From Collybia mongolica (Eukaryota > Basidiomycota > Agaricomycetes > Agaricales > Clitocybaceae), in assembly GCA_013420905.1 (NCBI GenBank), contig JAAXNY010000007.1, forward strand, positions 248,001 through 312,000: a stretch of DNA of 64,000 nucleotides, written 5' to 3'. Under the pieces are notes generated by a model. It searched no databases. It was not told the DNA's origin and saw nothing but the letters and a program-made list of their open reading frames with translations. Each line of letters starts with the position of its first letter. Position 1 is the first letter of the stretch. A program made the translations under genes and the position numbers. Of this stretch, positions 11,746 through 24,007 are shown one piece after another.

Positions 11746-13580
11746 AGAGTACTAGAGGGTTGATCACAAGGAGAGAAACCAATCCAAGTCTATCACAAAG
11801 GTGCCCTTCCATGGAGAGGAAGGGGCACCTTATTTATAGTACATCATGGCTACATCTCAAACAGAATCTGATATCAGTAACTATACTAATGCAACAATCC
11901 ATCTGTACTTTACAGTCCCCTACATGTCCTTGTGGACTGCAAAAGTCTGTGCAGACTCTGCAAGGATAGTAAAGACATAATTTAATAACATTACCAATGC
12001 AGCATTCCTAAGTACAAACCCAAAGCCCACAGGCCCTCATCTGTTGAACAAAGGGTCAATGTCCAGAAGTTAGGCAAAACTGCAGTATGCTTTTTACTGT
12101 CCAATAAATTTATAGCATGGTGTCATAATCAACCTTACATTTTACAGTTACTCCTGACTGAATCCAAAATGGTTCTGACAGAGTGGTCATGGCAAAATTT
12201 TATCTTTGGCATCTGCAAGGCATTCCAGGGGCTACAACATGTATTCCCCAAGTTACTTCAAGAGCCTGTTTATTGTAACATCATGATTCTTACTGCCACT
12301 CTTCATTGTCACTGTGAAAAGGTTTGCACTGAACACCTGTCTCAAACCATGGTGCATGCATTTCACATATGGTGTATTTACTGTTTTTTAAAAATAGTCA
12401 TTATTAGGCCCCTGCCACTGGTGGCAACATGGATGGTACTGCTACTCAAGGCAAGGTCATTGCTGATGGTGAATATGACAGTAACATTGAAATGTCTGGT
12501 ACTGACTTGGTATGTTTTTTAGCTACCACACTGTCAGTGCATGACATACTCAATGGTGCCTCTTCTTTACTCAAGAACATGGTCATTTATTCCAGCACAA
12601 TGGCCAGTGTTGTTGTCTCAGGACCAACTACTAGTTGTCCCCTTAGTGAAGGACCAATTACTTGTAGTCATAAGGAGAAGGAAAGTATTAAGGTTCCCCA
12701 TGTCAAAAGAACTAAAGCTGAAAAGGCTGCCATGCAGTGGAAATAGTAAAGACTGTAAATTGACAGAATTTAGAGGATTGGAGAAAAACTAAGAATTAGT
12801 AGAACCTGAGCATTTGGATATTTAGTAGAAAGTGGATATTAACAGAATTTAGAGGGTTGAAGAATTGGAGACTTGGAGACTTGGGGAATTTAGGAATCTG
12901 GAAATAGTGAAAATAGAAATTAGCAGAAATTAGAGACAATTGGAGAACTGGTGAATTTGGAAATTGGCAGAATCTGAAACTTGGATACATGGAGTGCTGG
13001 CATAGGGGGAACACCTATTTGTACATACTATTGCACCTTCCAACATCAGCCCCACTTCAGATGTCCAGATTCTACTAATCTCCAGGGTTTGTTATGTTAA
13101 AACTTTCAATACAAATGACCAGATAATACTATTCTTCAGTTTTCTTCAATCCTAAATTTCTAAATTCTCCAAATCTTTAACCCTCTAAATACTGCAATGC
13201 CAAGTTCTCACAATTTCTCAATTTCCATTTACCAGTCCTCCAATTCTTCAAATTCTGCTAATGCCCAATTTTCTATTTTTCCAAGTTTCCACCACCCATA
13301 TATCCAAGTTTCAAATTCTGCTAATGTCCAAATCTCCCTTAATTTTCCCTAATTTCCACCTTCACTAGTTTTACAAATATTTGGAAGCCCAGATTCTACT
13401 AATCTCCAGTTTTCATTTTCTTTAGTACCTCTAAACTCTGGAATATTTCTACTGTCATGCATTGGATTTCTGGCCAACTTCACTGGAATGGTACAGTGTT
13501 ACACAGGCCTGATACTCTAGCTCAATTTCAATTAGCATCTGTACAAAGGCCAATGCATTATAAAAAATATCCTTACTATA
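11746..13580. other. AT-rich transposon-derived sequence with loose inverted low-complexity repeats
   Basis: No gene can be supported. Between about 12780 and 13010 short units like GAATTGGAGA/GAATTTAGA recur; between about 13130 and 13420 the complementary type (TCCAAATTC, CTGCTAATTTCC) recurs, so the two blocks form a loose, degenerate inverted repeat. A short coding-like patch (MDGTATQGKVIADGEYDSN at 12429) may be an exon scrap of a transposon gene. Confidence 0.4.
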
Positions 13581-13599
13581 CACTGTGAAACTGAGAATA

Positions 13600-14110
13600 G
13601 ATGAAATTCAACCCTGTGTTTCATCCTCTTAAATAAGAGAAATAATACATTAAAAATATGAAATTCATTCAATTAACAATCCTAAAATGTAATGAATTTC
13701 ATCTCAAAGATGTTTGAAAACACACCCCCTGTAGGGGGAAAAATGGAGGAAAAACCCCCCTTAAGGTATAATTTGATGGATGAATTTCATGCAAAATTTG
13801 TCTGTATTCATACCCCTCATAATTCACCCTCATGGAATGAATTTCTTACTATCAAGGGTGCTATACTAACCTTTCAAAAAGGATGAATTTCATACTAATA
13901 AGGGGTGAGAATAACACCCTTGCAAGTCTTACATGGGGGATGAATTTCATACTATTAAGGGCAAAAATAACACCCTTGCGAGTCTTACATGAGGGATGAA
14001 TTTCATACTATTAAGGGCAAAAATACTGGCATTTTATGAGAGATGAAAATCATATGTTTGAATTCATCCCATTTTCCTCACTTAAATTCATCCTCTTTTT
14101 CCTCATTTTA
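13600..14110. repeat. Subterminal GATGAAATT/ATTTCATC repeat cluster, left end
   Basis: Many short units of the form (G)GGATGAATTTCATAC or its inverse, some as about 60-bp tandem units with ACCCTTGCAAGTCTTACAT (13900-14010). Such subterminal clusters bind the transposase in CACTA elements. The mirror copy lies at about 21936-22446. Confidence 0.7.
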
Positions 14111-14248
14111 CTGGATTGTTTTCGGATGAAAGTAGTACTAACTTTTCATCCTTTGAAAGGTTGAAATGCACTCATTTTTATTTGGATATTTCATCCTCTT
14201 ATAGATGTTTAAATTTGTGTGATTCAACATTTAACAATATTCTAATGA

Positions 14249-15165
14249 TTAGTAGGCTTCTGATTCATTCCCTTCCTCATCCTCCTGGTCCTCACCCTCC
14301 TGGTCCTCACCCTTCTGGTCCCCATCCTCTTCCTCCTCATCACTACTATCTACTTCATCCTCATCATGCTCATTTAAGTCAATGTCGATGTCCATTTCCT
14401 CCTCATCATCAGCATTACTGCCCCCTACTGTATTTCCAGTCTCATTTGTAGACCCACATTTACGAGCATAGGCACGTTTGTTCTTCAAATGTGACTTGAT
14501 AAATTCTTGAGTGGCCCAGCCATTATGGAATTTTTTGAGGTATGTATGCCGACTTTTGGCCTGAAATAAATTATTTAAATGAGTAACAAAGCAGCAAAGA
14601 AAAGACTTACCACGTGGATGATTTGACTAATGACTACTGTAGGTTGCCTGTGCCAAACAACCAAGTAGTTGAGGCCTGCATTACCAACTAAACTACAAAT
14701 ATAGCGCTATTACTTGTAAGAAAAAAGAGTTGAGCAAAGGGTTTTAAGATGTAAAACTTACACGAATGGCCTTGTATAAATCTGAATCATCTTGGAGTTG
14801 CATTTCAGCCTGGAGATTGAATCTGTTCCCTGTGATGCCATGCGGTGGGCGTGGTATGACATTCTTCTGCTGTTCTTCAGCATGGGCAGCTTTGCAAAGG
14901 GCTACAAGTTCAGCTAGTCAAGTTAGTATGGTATAGGAAGTATGCAAAAAAAAAAAAGTAATACCTTTCATTTTCTTCATTTTTGCTTCCATTGCCATTG
15001 TCTCTGATGTATTTATCCATGTACCTGGTGAAACAAAATGTAATAATAGGTAACATGTTTCCATTTGAAAATCACAGTATCTACCTTTAACTCTCTGGGA
15101 TGAGCCTGAAGACAATGCCACCTTGCAAGTTTGCTTTGCTTTTTGAAATGCAGTAGACTTAGCCA
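14249..15165 (-). pseudogene. Accessory transposon gene, left-arm copy
   Basis: Mirror copy of the gene at 20881-21797 (described there), read on the minus strand from MAKSTAFQKAKQ at 15165 to the acidic tail ending at 14249. Identical to its partner in all readings compared. Confidence 0.65.
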
Positions 15166-15639
15166 TAGTTTTATGGAAAAGGGTGCATTGGAGAAAGAGC
15201 TGGTGGCAAAATTGAAGAAAGGCAAGACTGAGCAAATGAGGAGATGCTGGGAGACACAGAGAAAGAGGGTTCTTTTAAATTTGAGGTGGAGCAGGTTCTG
15301 TCCCCAAGGACAACAGAACCAAGCTCAAATCAATTCGCACAGGGGATGAAAAAGAAAAAAAAATGGGTTCTGGGCTTTGGGGTGGGCAAAGGGATTTCTA
15401 TAATCTGACTAGCTTTGGATTCCGGATCTTTAACTGTGCTTGGGTAGAACTGTTGGGGTTTGGGGCATGAGCACAAAATAAAACATATAAAGGACCTTGG
15501 AACTCAAAAAAATAATCACAACGTTATGGCCACTGGCCTCACACCCAACCCTCCAGACACTTCCCCTACCCACTGTGTGCTGCAGACACTGTGCACCTGG
15601 TGGGGGAGGTTTTTCCCCCACTTAATGGATGAAAGCAGC

Positions 15640-15975
15640 ATTTCCTAAGTTTAGTGGATGAATCTAAAGGGTATGAAATTGGGATGAAACTTCATCCCAG
15701 ATATTTCATCCCTTGAGAGGATGAATTTCTGCTCTTATAATTTCAGAAATTTTCATCCCTTAGTGGTGTGAACTTTCATCCCATTAGAGGTGAATTATAT
15801 GGGACAATTTTAATCCAGTAAAAAAGAGGGGAATTTCATCCTATAATGGGTGGGTTTTATTAGATCATTTTAATCTATTAGAGAGTGAACTTTCATCCCA
15901 TAAAAGGTGGAATATGTGGGATGATTTAAGTTCAGCATAGAAGGTATTTCATCCCACAAATAGTGGGTTTATGGG
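15640..15975. repeat. Internal GATGAA/TTCATCCC repeat cluster, left arm
   Basis: A second cluster of the subterminal-type motif, more than 2 kb inside the element and between the accessory gene and the transposase remnant. The mirror is at about 20071-20406. Its internal position suggests an element end once lay here, or that the motif also controls transcription. Confidence 0.55.
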
Positions 15976-16103
15976 ATGACTTTACTGCCTTAGATGAATC
16001 ATTTAGAAAAGAAGAAATTGAGATTTTGGTTAGATTAGAATGAAGTGTTATATGTAGTATAAAATGACTGTGTTAATTGATCTATATATATATGTGACCA
16101 GTA

Positions 16104-17165
16104 CTATTGGTCCATACTATGTACTTGAGTCAATAATTGGCTTTGGTCAATAAGTGCCCATCTGCCATGGTCTTTAATCTAACCAATTAAACATTGTACT
16201 TGATCAATATCAACAAATTCTGTTGCCCCCAAATCTTTGTAATACAGTAGATGATTTTATGATGGGTATTAGTAGCTATGTCTAATAGTTTGGCCTGTTT
16301 GGTACTTGCATAGACAAATGAACCTGCTTCAATACCATTTTTAGGAGATGCAGGAACTGTAACTATAAGCAGGCAAAGGACTTGTCCATAGAAGTCTTGA
16401 AGCTCAAACACAGGTGTTCAATGTCTCTGATGAGCAAACTTATCAACTTCAATCTGGTACTAAGATAAGTTAGCAATATGCATTGAGCATTTTAGAAAGA
16501 AACCTACCCAGACATATGACATATCCCGGCTGTCTGATCTAAGTGGAATAATTTCACGTGCTTGTATTGTATCACCTCCTTCTAGATGATGCATCTGGCC
16601 ATATTGGATAAATTTGGTATCCTGAGGTATAAGTTTCCTGATAAGTGATGCAGGTTTACTGAATTGAGTAGCTAGTGTTGCTGTAAGTACTTTCCACAGG
16701 GGAGTGGGGAGACATATTAGTCCCTTGGGTGGGGTGAAAATATGTAATGGGTCTAAATCAAGCTAATGAGTATATAAGTACTTGATTATGACAGGGAACA
16801 TACATAGGGGAAAACTGATGTTCCTCTCATCAGATTTAGGGGGGAGGAGGTCAAGCTTTCCATGCAAGTCATAGAGGAGAGTTATTTGTGTTAAATGAGC
16901 ACAAGAAGTAACATAGCTATTGATGTTTGGATAGGGGAACCTTTGACTTCTAATATCACAGAGGAGGTCACCACAATAACATTCCATTGGAAATGCCCAA
17001 TATGCCCAGACTGGCCCCATAGCCCTAATAGTTGGTGCAATATGTAGAAGGGCATGGATGGTTAGAGGACATGTAGATACCTGCATTGGATCATGGTTAT
17101 AGTACAACCTGGAAAATCATCAGATCATGTTCAAAATTAAATATATATCAAAATACTTGCTCTTC
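16104..17165 (-). pseudogene. Headless transposase 3' fragment in the left arm
   Basis: Mirror copy of 18879-19940: the C-terminal third of the Plavaka-type transposase on the minus strand. It begins at the arm/centre junction with no upstream coding part, so it cannot make a full protein. Confidence 0.85.
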
Positions 17166-17176
17166 GACTTTGACAG

Positions 17177-19940
17177 TTCCAACGAAGACTTTGGGGAAGA
17201 CAGTGATGGATTTGAAACGCCAATTGCAGAGGCAAGCCAGGCAGGAATCTCAGTATGGGATCTCCTTGGGGAGGGATTTATGAAGGAAGTCTTGCAATTA
17301 GGTATGTACATTGTTATCATTATGTGCATCATATTAACTAGTTTACAGACCAAATGCTAGATATGAGTGATATGAAGCTCATCCAGTTCTTTGCCCTGAA
17401 AGTTCAAGATGGCCTAATGGATAGAACATTCCAGAAAATCTGCTATATAACTTCAACAGAATCGCTGAAGAATACACAGAAACGTATTCAGTTTCTCTCT
17501 GGTTTTCAGCCTGTACACTATGACTGCTGTTGTTCATCTTGTGTCTGCTACACTGGCCCATACAATGCCCTCAAACAATGCCCTAAATGTAATTCCGACC
17601 ACTATAAATCTGATGGGACAACACCCTATTCATATCTAGAGTATCTCCCTATTATTCCCCAACTCCGTGCAATGCTTGGAAATTTCTTGTATGCTTGAAA
17701 AATGCAGTATCAATCCAATCACAAACATGACCCAAGAAAAATGACAGATATCTTTGACAGCACCCATTATCAACTACTCCAGAAGACATTCATTACAATT
17801 GGTGACAAAGAACTTCCAGAGTGGTTTTTTTCTGATCCTTGTAATATTACACTTGGGTTATCTACAGACGGCTTCAGTCCTTTCAAGCGCTGTACCAAGA
17901 CAGCATGGCTTATAATCATGTTTAATTATAACCTCCCTCCTGAGGAACACTTTCTCAAGGATAACATAATTCGTCTAGGGACTATTCCAGGGCCCAAAAA
18001 GCCTGACGACACAGATTCATTTTTTTGGCCTGTAGTTCAGGAGCTTCTGCAGCTCAAGATTGGGGTTTCAGCCTTCAATGGAATCAGAAAAGAAATCTTC
18101 CTACTTCATGCTCACCTCATTGTTGTCTTTGGTGATATTCCTGCAATGTCAATGCTCACGCGCATGAAGGGCCACAATGCAATATATCCATGCCGAATGT
18201 GTACTATTTGGGGAGTTCACATTCCCTTTTCACAAAAAACAACACACTACATTCCATTGTGACGAAATGGCTTTCCAGACCCTCAACAACAATATCATGC
18301 ATCCACACTTCCACTATGAGACCATGCAACATTCTTAAGACAAGCAAAGAAGGTCCAATATGCCTCGAACACTGCAGAATCTGAATGCCTTGCTACTAAA
18401 TATGGTGTCAAAGGCATTCCACTACTCAGTACTTTGAGTTCCCTCTCTTTTCCAGTCTCATTTCCCTATGACTTTATGCACCTTATATGGTCCAATCTCA
18501 TTCCAAATCTGATTTCCCTGTGGACTGGAAATTACAAAGATCTTTCCCATGATGGTGCAGGCTATGTGTTAGCACCAACTGTATGGGAAGCTATTGGTCA
18601 GGCCACAGCAAAGGCTGGGGATACAATTCCTGCAGCATTTGGTTCAAGGGTCCCAAATATTGCATCAGAAAAGGCACAGATGATTGCTGAAACCTATTCA
18701 ATCTGGACTTTATGTATATATTGCACCAACTCTCCTTAAAGGACAATTTACAAGTCCGCAATATTATACACACTTTATTAAATTAGTTAGGTTATTAAAC
18801 CTTTGCCTTCAATTTGAGATTACTCAGGATCAAGTTGATGAACTTGAAAGGGGTTTTAATAGCTGGGTTGAGAAATATGAAGAGCAAGTATTTTGATATA
18901 TATTTAATTTTGAACATGATCTGATGATTTTCCAGGTTGTACTATAACCATGATCCAATGCAGGTATCTACATGTCCTCTAACCATCCATGCCCTTCTAC
19001 ATATTGCACCAACTATTAGGGCTATGGGGCCAGTCTGGGCATATTGGGCATTTCCAATGGAATGTTATTGTGGTGACCTCCTCTGTGATATTAGAAGTCA
19101 AAGGTTCCCCTATCCAAACATCAATAGCTATGTTACTTCTTGTGCTCATTTAACACAAATAACTCTCCTCTATGACTTGCATGGAAAGCTTGACCTCCTC
19201 CCCCCTAAATCTGATGAGAGGAACATCAGTTTTCCCCTATGTATGTTCCCTGTCATAATCAAGTACTTATATACTCATTAGCTTGATTTAGACCCATTAC
19301 ATATTTTCACCCCACCCAAGGGACTAATATGTCTCCCCACTCCCCTGTGGAAAGTACTTACAGCAACACTAGCTACTCAATTCAGTAAACCTGCATCACT
19401 TATCAGGAAACTTATACCTCAGGATACCAAATTTATCCAATATGGCCAGATGCATCATCTAGAAGGAGGTGATACAATACAAGCACGTGAAATTATTCCA
19501 CTTAGATCAGACAGCCGGGATATGTCATATGTCTGGGTAGGTTTCTTTCTAAAATGCTCAATGCATATTGCTAACTTATCTTAGTACCAGATTGAAGTTG
19601 ATAAGTTTGCTCATCAGAGACATTGAACACCTGTGTTTGAGCTTCAAGACTTCTATGGACAAGTCCTTTGCCTGCTTATAGTTACAGTTCCTGCATCTCC
19701 TAAAAATGGTATTGAAGCAGGTTCATTTGTCTATGCAAGTACCAAACAGGCCAAACTATTAGACATAGCTACTAATACCCATCATAAAATCATCTACTGT
19801 ATTACAAAGATTTGGGGGCAACAGAATTTGTTGATATTGATCAAGTACAATGTTTAATTGGTTAGATTAAAGACCATGGCAGATGGGCACTTATTGACCA
19901 AAGCCAATTATTGACTCAAGTACATAGTATGGACCAATAG
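17177..19940 (+). pseudogene. Plavaka/CACTA-type transposase, 5'-truncated with stops
   Basis: Exons read DFGEDSDGFETPIAEASQAG..., then an intron 17301-17347, then a long conserved core: HYDCCCSSCVCYTGPYN and CPKCNSDHY (zinc-binding cysteines), YLPIIPQLRAM, LGLSTDGFSPFKR, WLIIMFNYNLPPE, GTIPGPKKPDDTDSFFWP, HAHLIVVFGDIPAMSMLTR, KGHNAIYPCRMC, then YYNHDPMQVSTCPLTIHALL...GPVWAYWAFPMECYCG. This order is that of basidiomycete Plavaka transposases. In-frame stops after NFLYA (about 17697), after THYIPL (18260) and at 19863 disable it, and the N-terminus is cut by the left arm. Confidence 0.9.
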
Positions 19941-20880
19941 TACTGGTCACATATATATATATAGATCAATTAACACAGTCATTTTATACTACATATAACA
20001 CTTCATTCTAATCTAACCAAAATCTCAATTTCTTCTTTTCTAAATGATTCATCTAAGGCAGTAAAGTCATCCCATAAACCCACTATTTGTGGGATGAAAT
20101 ACCTTCTATGCTGAACTTAAATCATCCCACATATTCCACCTTTTATGGGATGAAAGTTCACTCTCTAATAGATTAAAATGATCTAATAAAACCCACCCAT
20201 TATAGGATGAAATTCCCCTCTTTTTTACTGGATTAAAATTGTCCCATATAATTCACCTCTAATGGGATGAAAGTTCACACCACTAAGGGATGAAAATTTC
20301 TGAAATTATAAGAGCAGAAATTCATCCTCTCAAGGGATGAAATATCTGGGATGAAGTTTCATCCCAATTTCATACCCTTTAGATTCATCCACTAAACTTA
20401 GGAAATGCTGCTTTCATCCATTAAGTGGGGGAAAAACCTCCCCCACCAGGTGCACAGTGTCTGCAGCACACAGTGGGTAGGGGAAGTGTCTGGAGGGTTG
20501 GGTGTGAGGCCAGTGGCCATAACGTTGTGATTATTTTTTTGAGTTCCAAGGTCCTTTATATGTTTTATTTTGTGCTCATGCCCCAAACCCCAACAGTTCT
20601 ACCCAAGCACAGTTAAAGATCCGGAATCCAAAGCTAGTCAGATTATAGAAATCCCTTTGCCCACCCCAAAGCCCAGAACCCATTTTTTTTTCTTTTTCAT
20701 CCCCTGTGCGAATTGATTTGAGCTTGGTTCTGTTGTCCTTGGGGACAGAACCTGCTCCACCTCAAATTTAAAAGAACCCTCTTTCTCTGTGTCTCCCAGC
20801 ATCTCCTCATTTGCTCAGTCTTGCCTTTCTTCAATTTTGCCACCAGCTCTTTCTCCAATGCACCCTTTTCCATAAAACTA

Positions 20881-21797
20881 TGGCTAAGTCTACTGCATTT
20901 CAAAAAGCAAAGCAAACTTGCAAGGTGGCATTGTCTTCAGGCTCATCCCAGAGAGTTAAAGGTAGATACTGTGATTTTCAAATGGAAACATGTTACCTAT
21001 TATTACATTTTGTTTCACCAGGTACATGGATAAATACATCAGAGACAATGGCAATGGAAGCAAAAATGAAGAAAATGAAAGGTATTACTTTTTTTTTTTT
21101 GCATACTTCCTATACCATACTAACTTGACTAGCTGAACTTGTAGCCCTTTGCAAAGCTGCCCATGCTGAAGAACAGCAGAAGAATGTCATACCACGCCCA
21201 CCGCATGGCATCACAGGGAACAGATTCAATCTCCAGGCTGAAATGCAACTCCAAGATGATTCAGATTTATACAAGGCCATTCGTGTAAGTTTTACATCTT
21301 AAAACCCTTTGCTCAACTCTTTTTTCTTACAAGTAATAGCGCTATATTTGTAGTTTAGTTGGTAATGCAGGCCTCAACTACTTGGTTGTTTGGCACAGGC
21401 AACCTACAGTAGTCATTAGTCAAATCATCCACGTGGTAAGTCTTTTCTTTGCTGCTTTGTTACTCATTTAAATAATTTATTTCAGGCCAAAAGTCGGCAT
21501 ACATACCTCAAAAAATTCCATAATGGCTGGGCCACTCAAGAATTTATCAAGTCACATTTGAAGAACAAACGTGCCTATGCTCGTAAATGTGGGTCTACAA
21601 ATGAGACTGGAAATACAGTAGGGGGCAGTAATGCTGATGATGAGGAGGAAATGGACATCGACATTGACTTAAATGAGCATGATGAGGATGAAGTAGATAG
21701 TAGTGATGAGGAGGAAGAGGATGGGGACCAGAAGGGTGAGGACCAGGAGGGTGAGGACCAGGAGGATGAGGAAGGGAATGAATCAGAAGCCTACTAA
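20881..21797 (+). pseudogene. Accessory transposon gene with acidic tail, right-arm copy
   Basis: Reads MAKSTAFQKAKQ...SGSSQRVK, then exons giving LAELVALCKAAHAEEQQKN, RPPHGITGNRFNLQAEMQLQ, an intron, then TYLKKFHNGWATQEFIKSH and NKRAYARKCG, ending in a very acidic tail (DEEEMDIDIDLNEHDEDE...). The pattern P[RK]xxG...NLQxxMxLxD...NWAT plus KRAYARK is that of small proteins encoded beside Plavaka/CACTA transposases in mushrooms. Their function is unknown to me. The short exon between 21355 and 21436 is uncertain, so I cannot say it is intact. Confidence 0.65.
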
Positions 21798-21935
21798 TCA
21801 TTAGAATATTGTTAAATGTTGAATCACACAAATTTAAACATCTATAAGAGGATGAAATATCCAAATAAAAATGAGTGCATTTCAACCTTTCAAAGGATGA
21901 AAAGTTAGTACTACTTTCATCCGAAAACAATCCAG

Positions 21936-22446
21936 TAAAATGAGGAAAAAGAGGATGAATTTAAGTGAGGAAAATGGGATGAATTCAAACATATGATTTT
22001 CATCTCTCATAAAATGCCAGTATTTTTGCCCTTAATAGTATGAAATTCATCCCTCATGTAAGACTCGCAAGGGTGTTATTTTTGCCCTTAATAGTATGAA
22101 ATTCATCCCCCATGTAAGACTTGCAAGGGTGTTATTCTCACCCCTTATTAGTATGAAATTCATCCTTTTTGAAAGGTTAGTATAGCACCCTTGATAGTAA
22201 GAAATTCATTCCATGAGGGTGAATTATGAGGGGTATGAATACAGACAAATTTTGCATGAAATTCATCCATCAAATTATACCTTAAGGGGGGTTTTTCCTC
22301 CATTTTTCCCCCTACAGGGGGTGTGTTTTCAAACATCTTTGAGATGAAATTCATTACATTTTAGGATTGTTAATTGAATGAATTTCATATTTTTAATGTA
22401 TTATTTCTCTTATTTAAGAGGATGAAACACAGGGTTGAATTTCATC
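21936..22446. repeat. Subterminal GATGAAATT repeat cluster, right end
   Basis: Mirror of 13600-14110. Confidence 0.7.
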
Positions 22447-22465
22447 TATTCTCAGTTTCACAGTG

Positions 22466-23662
22466 TGTTAAGAATATTAATAAATGCTAATAATGATCCT
22501 ACAGGAAACCTAAGGATGTCATTGGTATGCAGGACAAGACCATGCCTGACAATGTCCTCAACATGGTACACCACTTTGTTGACCTCAAAGTGCAGGTGGA
22601 TAATGAGGGCGTCTCAGTATGTCTGTCTATTCAATCTAATCCAAAGCACATTAACATTGACCCATTTTACAGATGACTTCATTACAATGAGGTCAACAAG
22701 GACAATGGGCAGTCTGGCAGTGCACAAACAAAGACCAACAACTTCCACCCATTATTTAATTTTTTTTATCTTTATTATACTAATCTGACCAGCCAAACTC
22801 ACCACCTTATGTAAAGTTGTTCATGCTAAAGAAAAAGTAGGGAGTCCTATTCCATGCCCACTGTGTGGCATCACTGGAAATGGGTACTCCCTCCAGGTGC
22901 AGCTTCAGGATGACAAGGATTTATATGGGGCCATTTGGGTAAGTTTTCTCATTACTAATCTCAATACATGATTCTAACAAATCACAGTGTTGCATTTGCA
23001 GTCTGGTTGGTAATGCTGGTGTTCAGGAACTTCAGAATGAGGGATATGAATCAGCAGTATACTAGTTGATAGAGCATTCAAATTACAATACCTTAGATCT
23101 TATGGATGTTAAACCTTAACTGTACAAAATGGATGAAGTGTGTTCATTGATAACAGGGAAGAAAGAATGAATTTGAATTTAAGTGATGTAAATAGCATGA
23201 AATTAATCCCCACAAAAGCTAGTATTCTCACCTGCAATGGTATGAAATTCATTCCTACAAAGCTATTATTCTCACCTATCATGGTATGAAATTCATCCCA
23301 TAGCCTTAAAAATTTATAGTTATGTTACCCCAAAAAATGTTGCTATTTTTGCCCATCAAGGTATCAAATTAATCCCATATTGATAGGAATTACCTCCCAC
23401 AATGGTTGTTTTTTCCACCTATGGTGGAATGAAATTCATCCCATAGCCTTGACAATCAGGGTTATGAATATGGGCAAATTTTGTATGATTTTCATCCACT
23501 AAATCATACCTTAAGGGGGGGTTTTTCCTCCTTTTTTTCCCTCCACAGAGGGTGTTTTTTCATACATCTTTGGGATGAAATTCATATATTAATGTGTTAA
23601 ATTCATTACTTAAGGGGATGAAATATGGGTTGAATTTCATCCATTTCCAGTTTCACAGTGAA
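22466..23662. mobile_element. Right-end fragment of a second, diverged CACTA/Plavaka-type element
   Basis: 22800-22945 resembles the accessory gene exon at 21140-21285 (CCATGCCCACTGTGTGGCAT versus CCACGCCCACCGCATGGCAT), and 23190-23650 carries the same ATTCATCCC subterminal repeats. The segment ends at 23662 with CAGTTTCACAGTG, the same terminus as the giant-arm element. Its left part is missing or lies beyond the giant-arm element. Confidence 0.7.
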
Positions 23663-24007
23663 GATAGTAAATAACATTTCAATTATCTGCATGGCATTAT
23701 TGTGAATTTTGTCAGAATCCCTTCACAATAAGTCAAGTGCCATTATTGGAAAGTCATCTAAAACCTATTTATTATCTCATTCAAATAATGTCAGTAAATT
23801 ATCAGTATATCAATTCAATCTCTTCTTGGAAATTGCCTGGCTATTATTCTGATTAGCTGACAAATGTTATGGAAACATGATTCTGACAAATATTTACATA
23901 AGCCAAAAAGAATCATGTAAAGGCTTCTTAAAATAGCATTCAAATAACTTGTTTTATCTAATTGTAAAATATTTATTTCAAATAAGTTCAGTTGAATTAT
24001 CTTAATA

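Larger units (their letters stand above)
13581..17165. repeat. Left arm of the giant inverted repeat
   Basis: Inverse of 18879-22465. Paired positions add to 36046 in the outer part and 36044 in the inner part. The only length difference I find is one TA unit in the TATATA run near 16085-16095 (11 versus 13 bases between GATC and GTG). All matching readings that I compared on the two arms are identical. Confidence 0.93.
13581..22465. mobile_element. CACTA/Plavaka-type element with giant 3.6-kb inverted arms
   Basis: The element starts CACTGTGAAACTG and ends CAGTTTCACAGTG, the 5-bp CACTR terminus of CACTA elements. Its outer 3.6 kb at each end are inverted copies of one another (13581-17165 and 18879-22465), enclosing a 1713-bp single-copy centre. 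Each arm carries, from outside in, subterminal GATGAAATT repeats, a small accessory gene, more GATGAA repeats and the 3' part of the transposase gene. The centre holds the rest of the transposase. The transposase 5' end is missing, and no 3-bp target duplication is obvious (ATA versus TGT). Confidence 0.85.
18879..22465. repeat. Right arm of the giant inverted repeat
   Basis: Inverse of 13581-17165, two bases longer because of one extra TA unit. The inner border lies within the transposase coding sequence (GAAGAGCAAG), just before an intron. Confidence 0.93.

Noticed and set aside
12429..12746. 105-residue open frame in the transposon island
   Set aside because: The beginning looks coding-like (MDGTATQGKVIADGEYDSN) but no element or family can be assigned; at most a scrap of a transposon gene.
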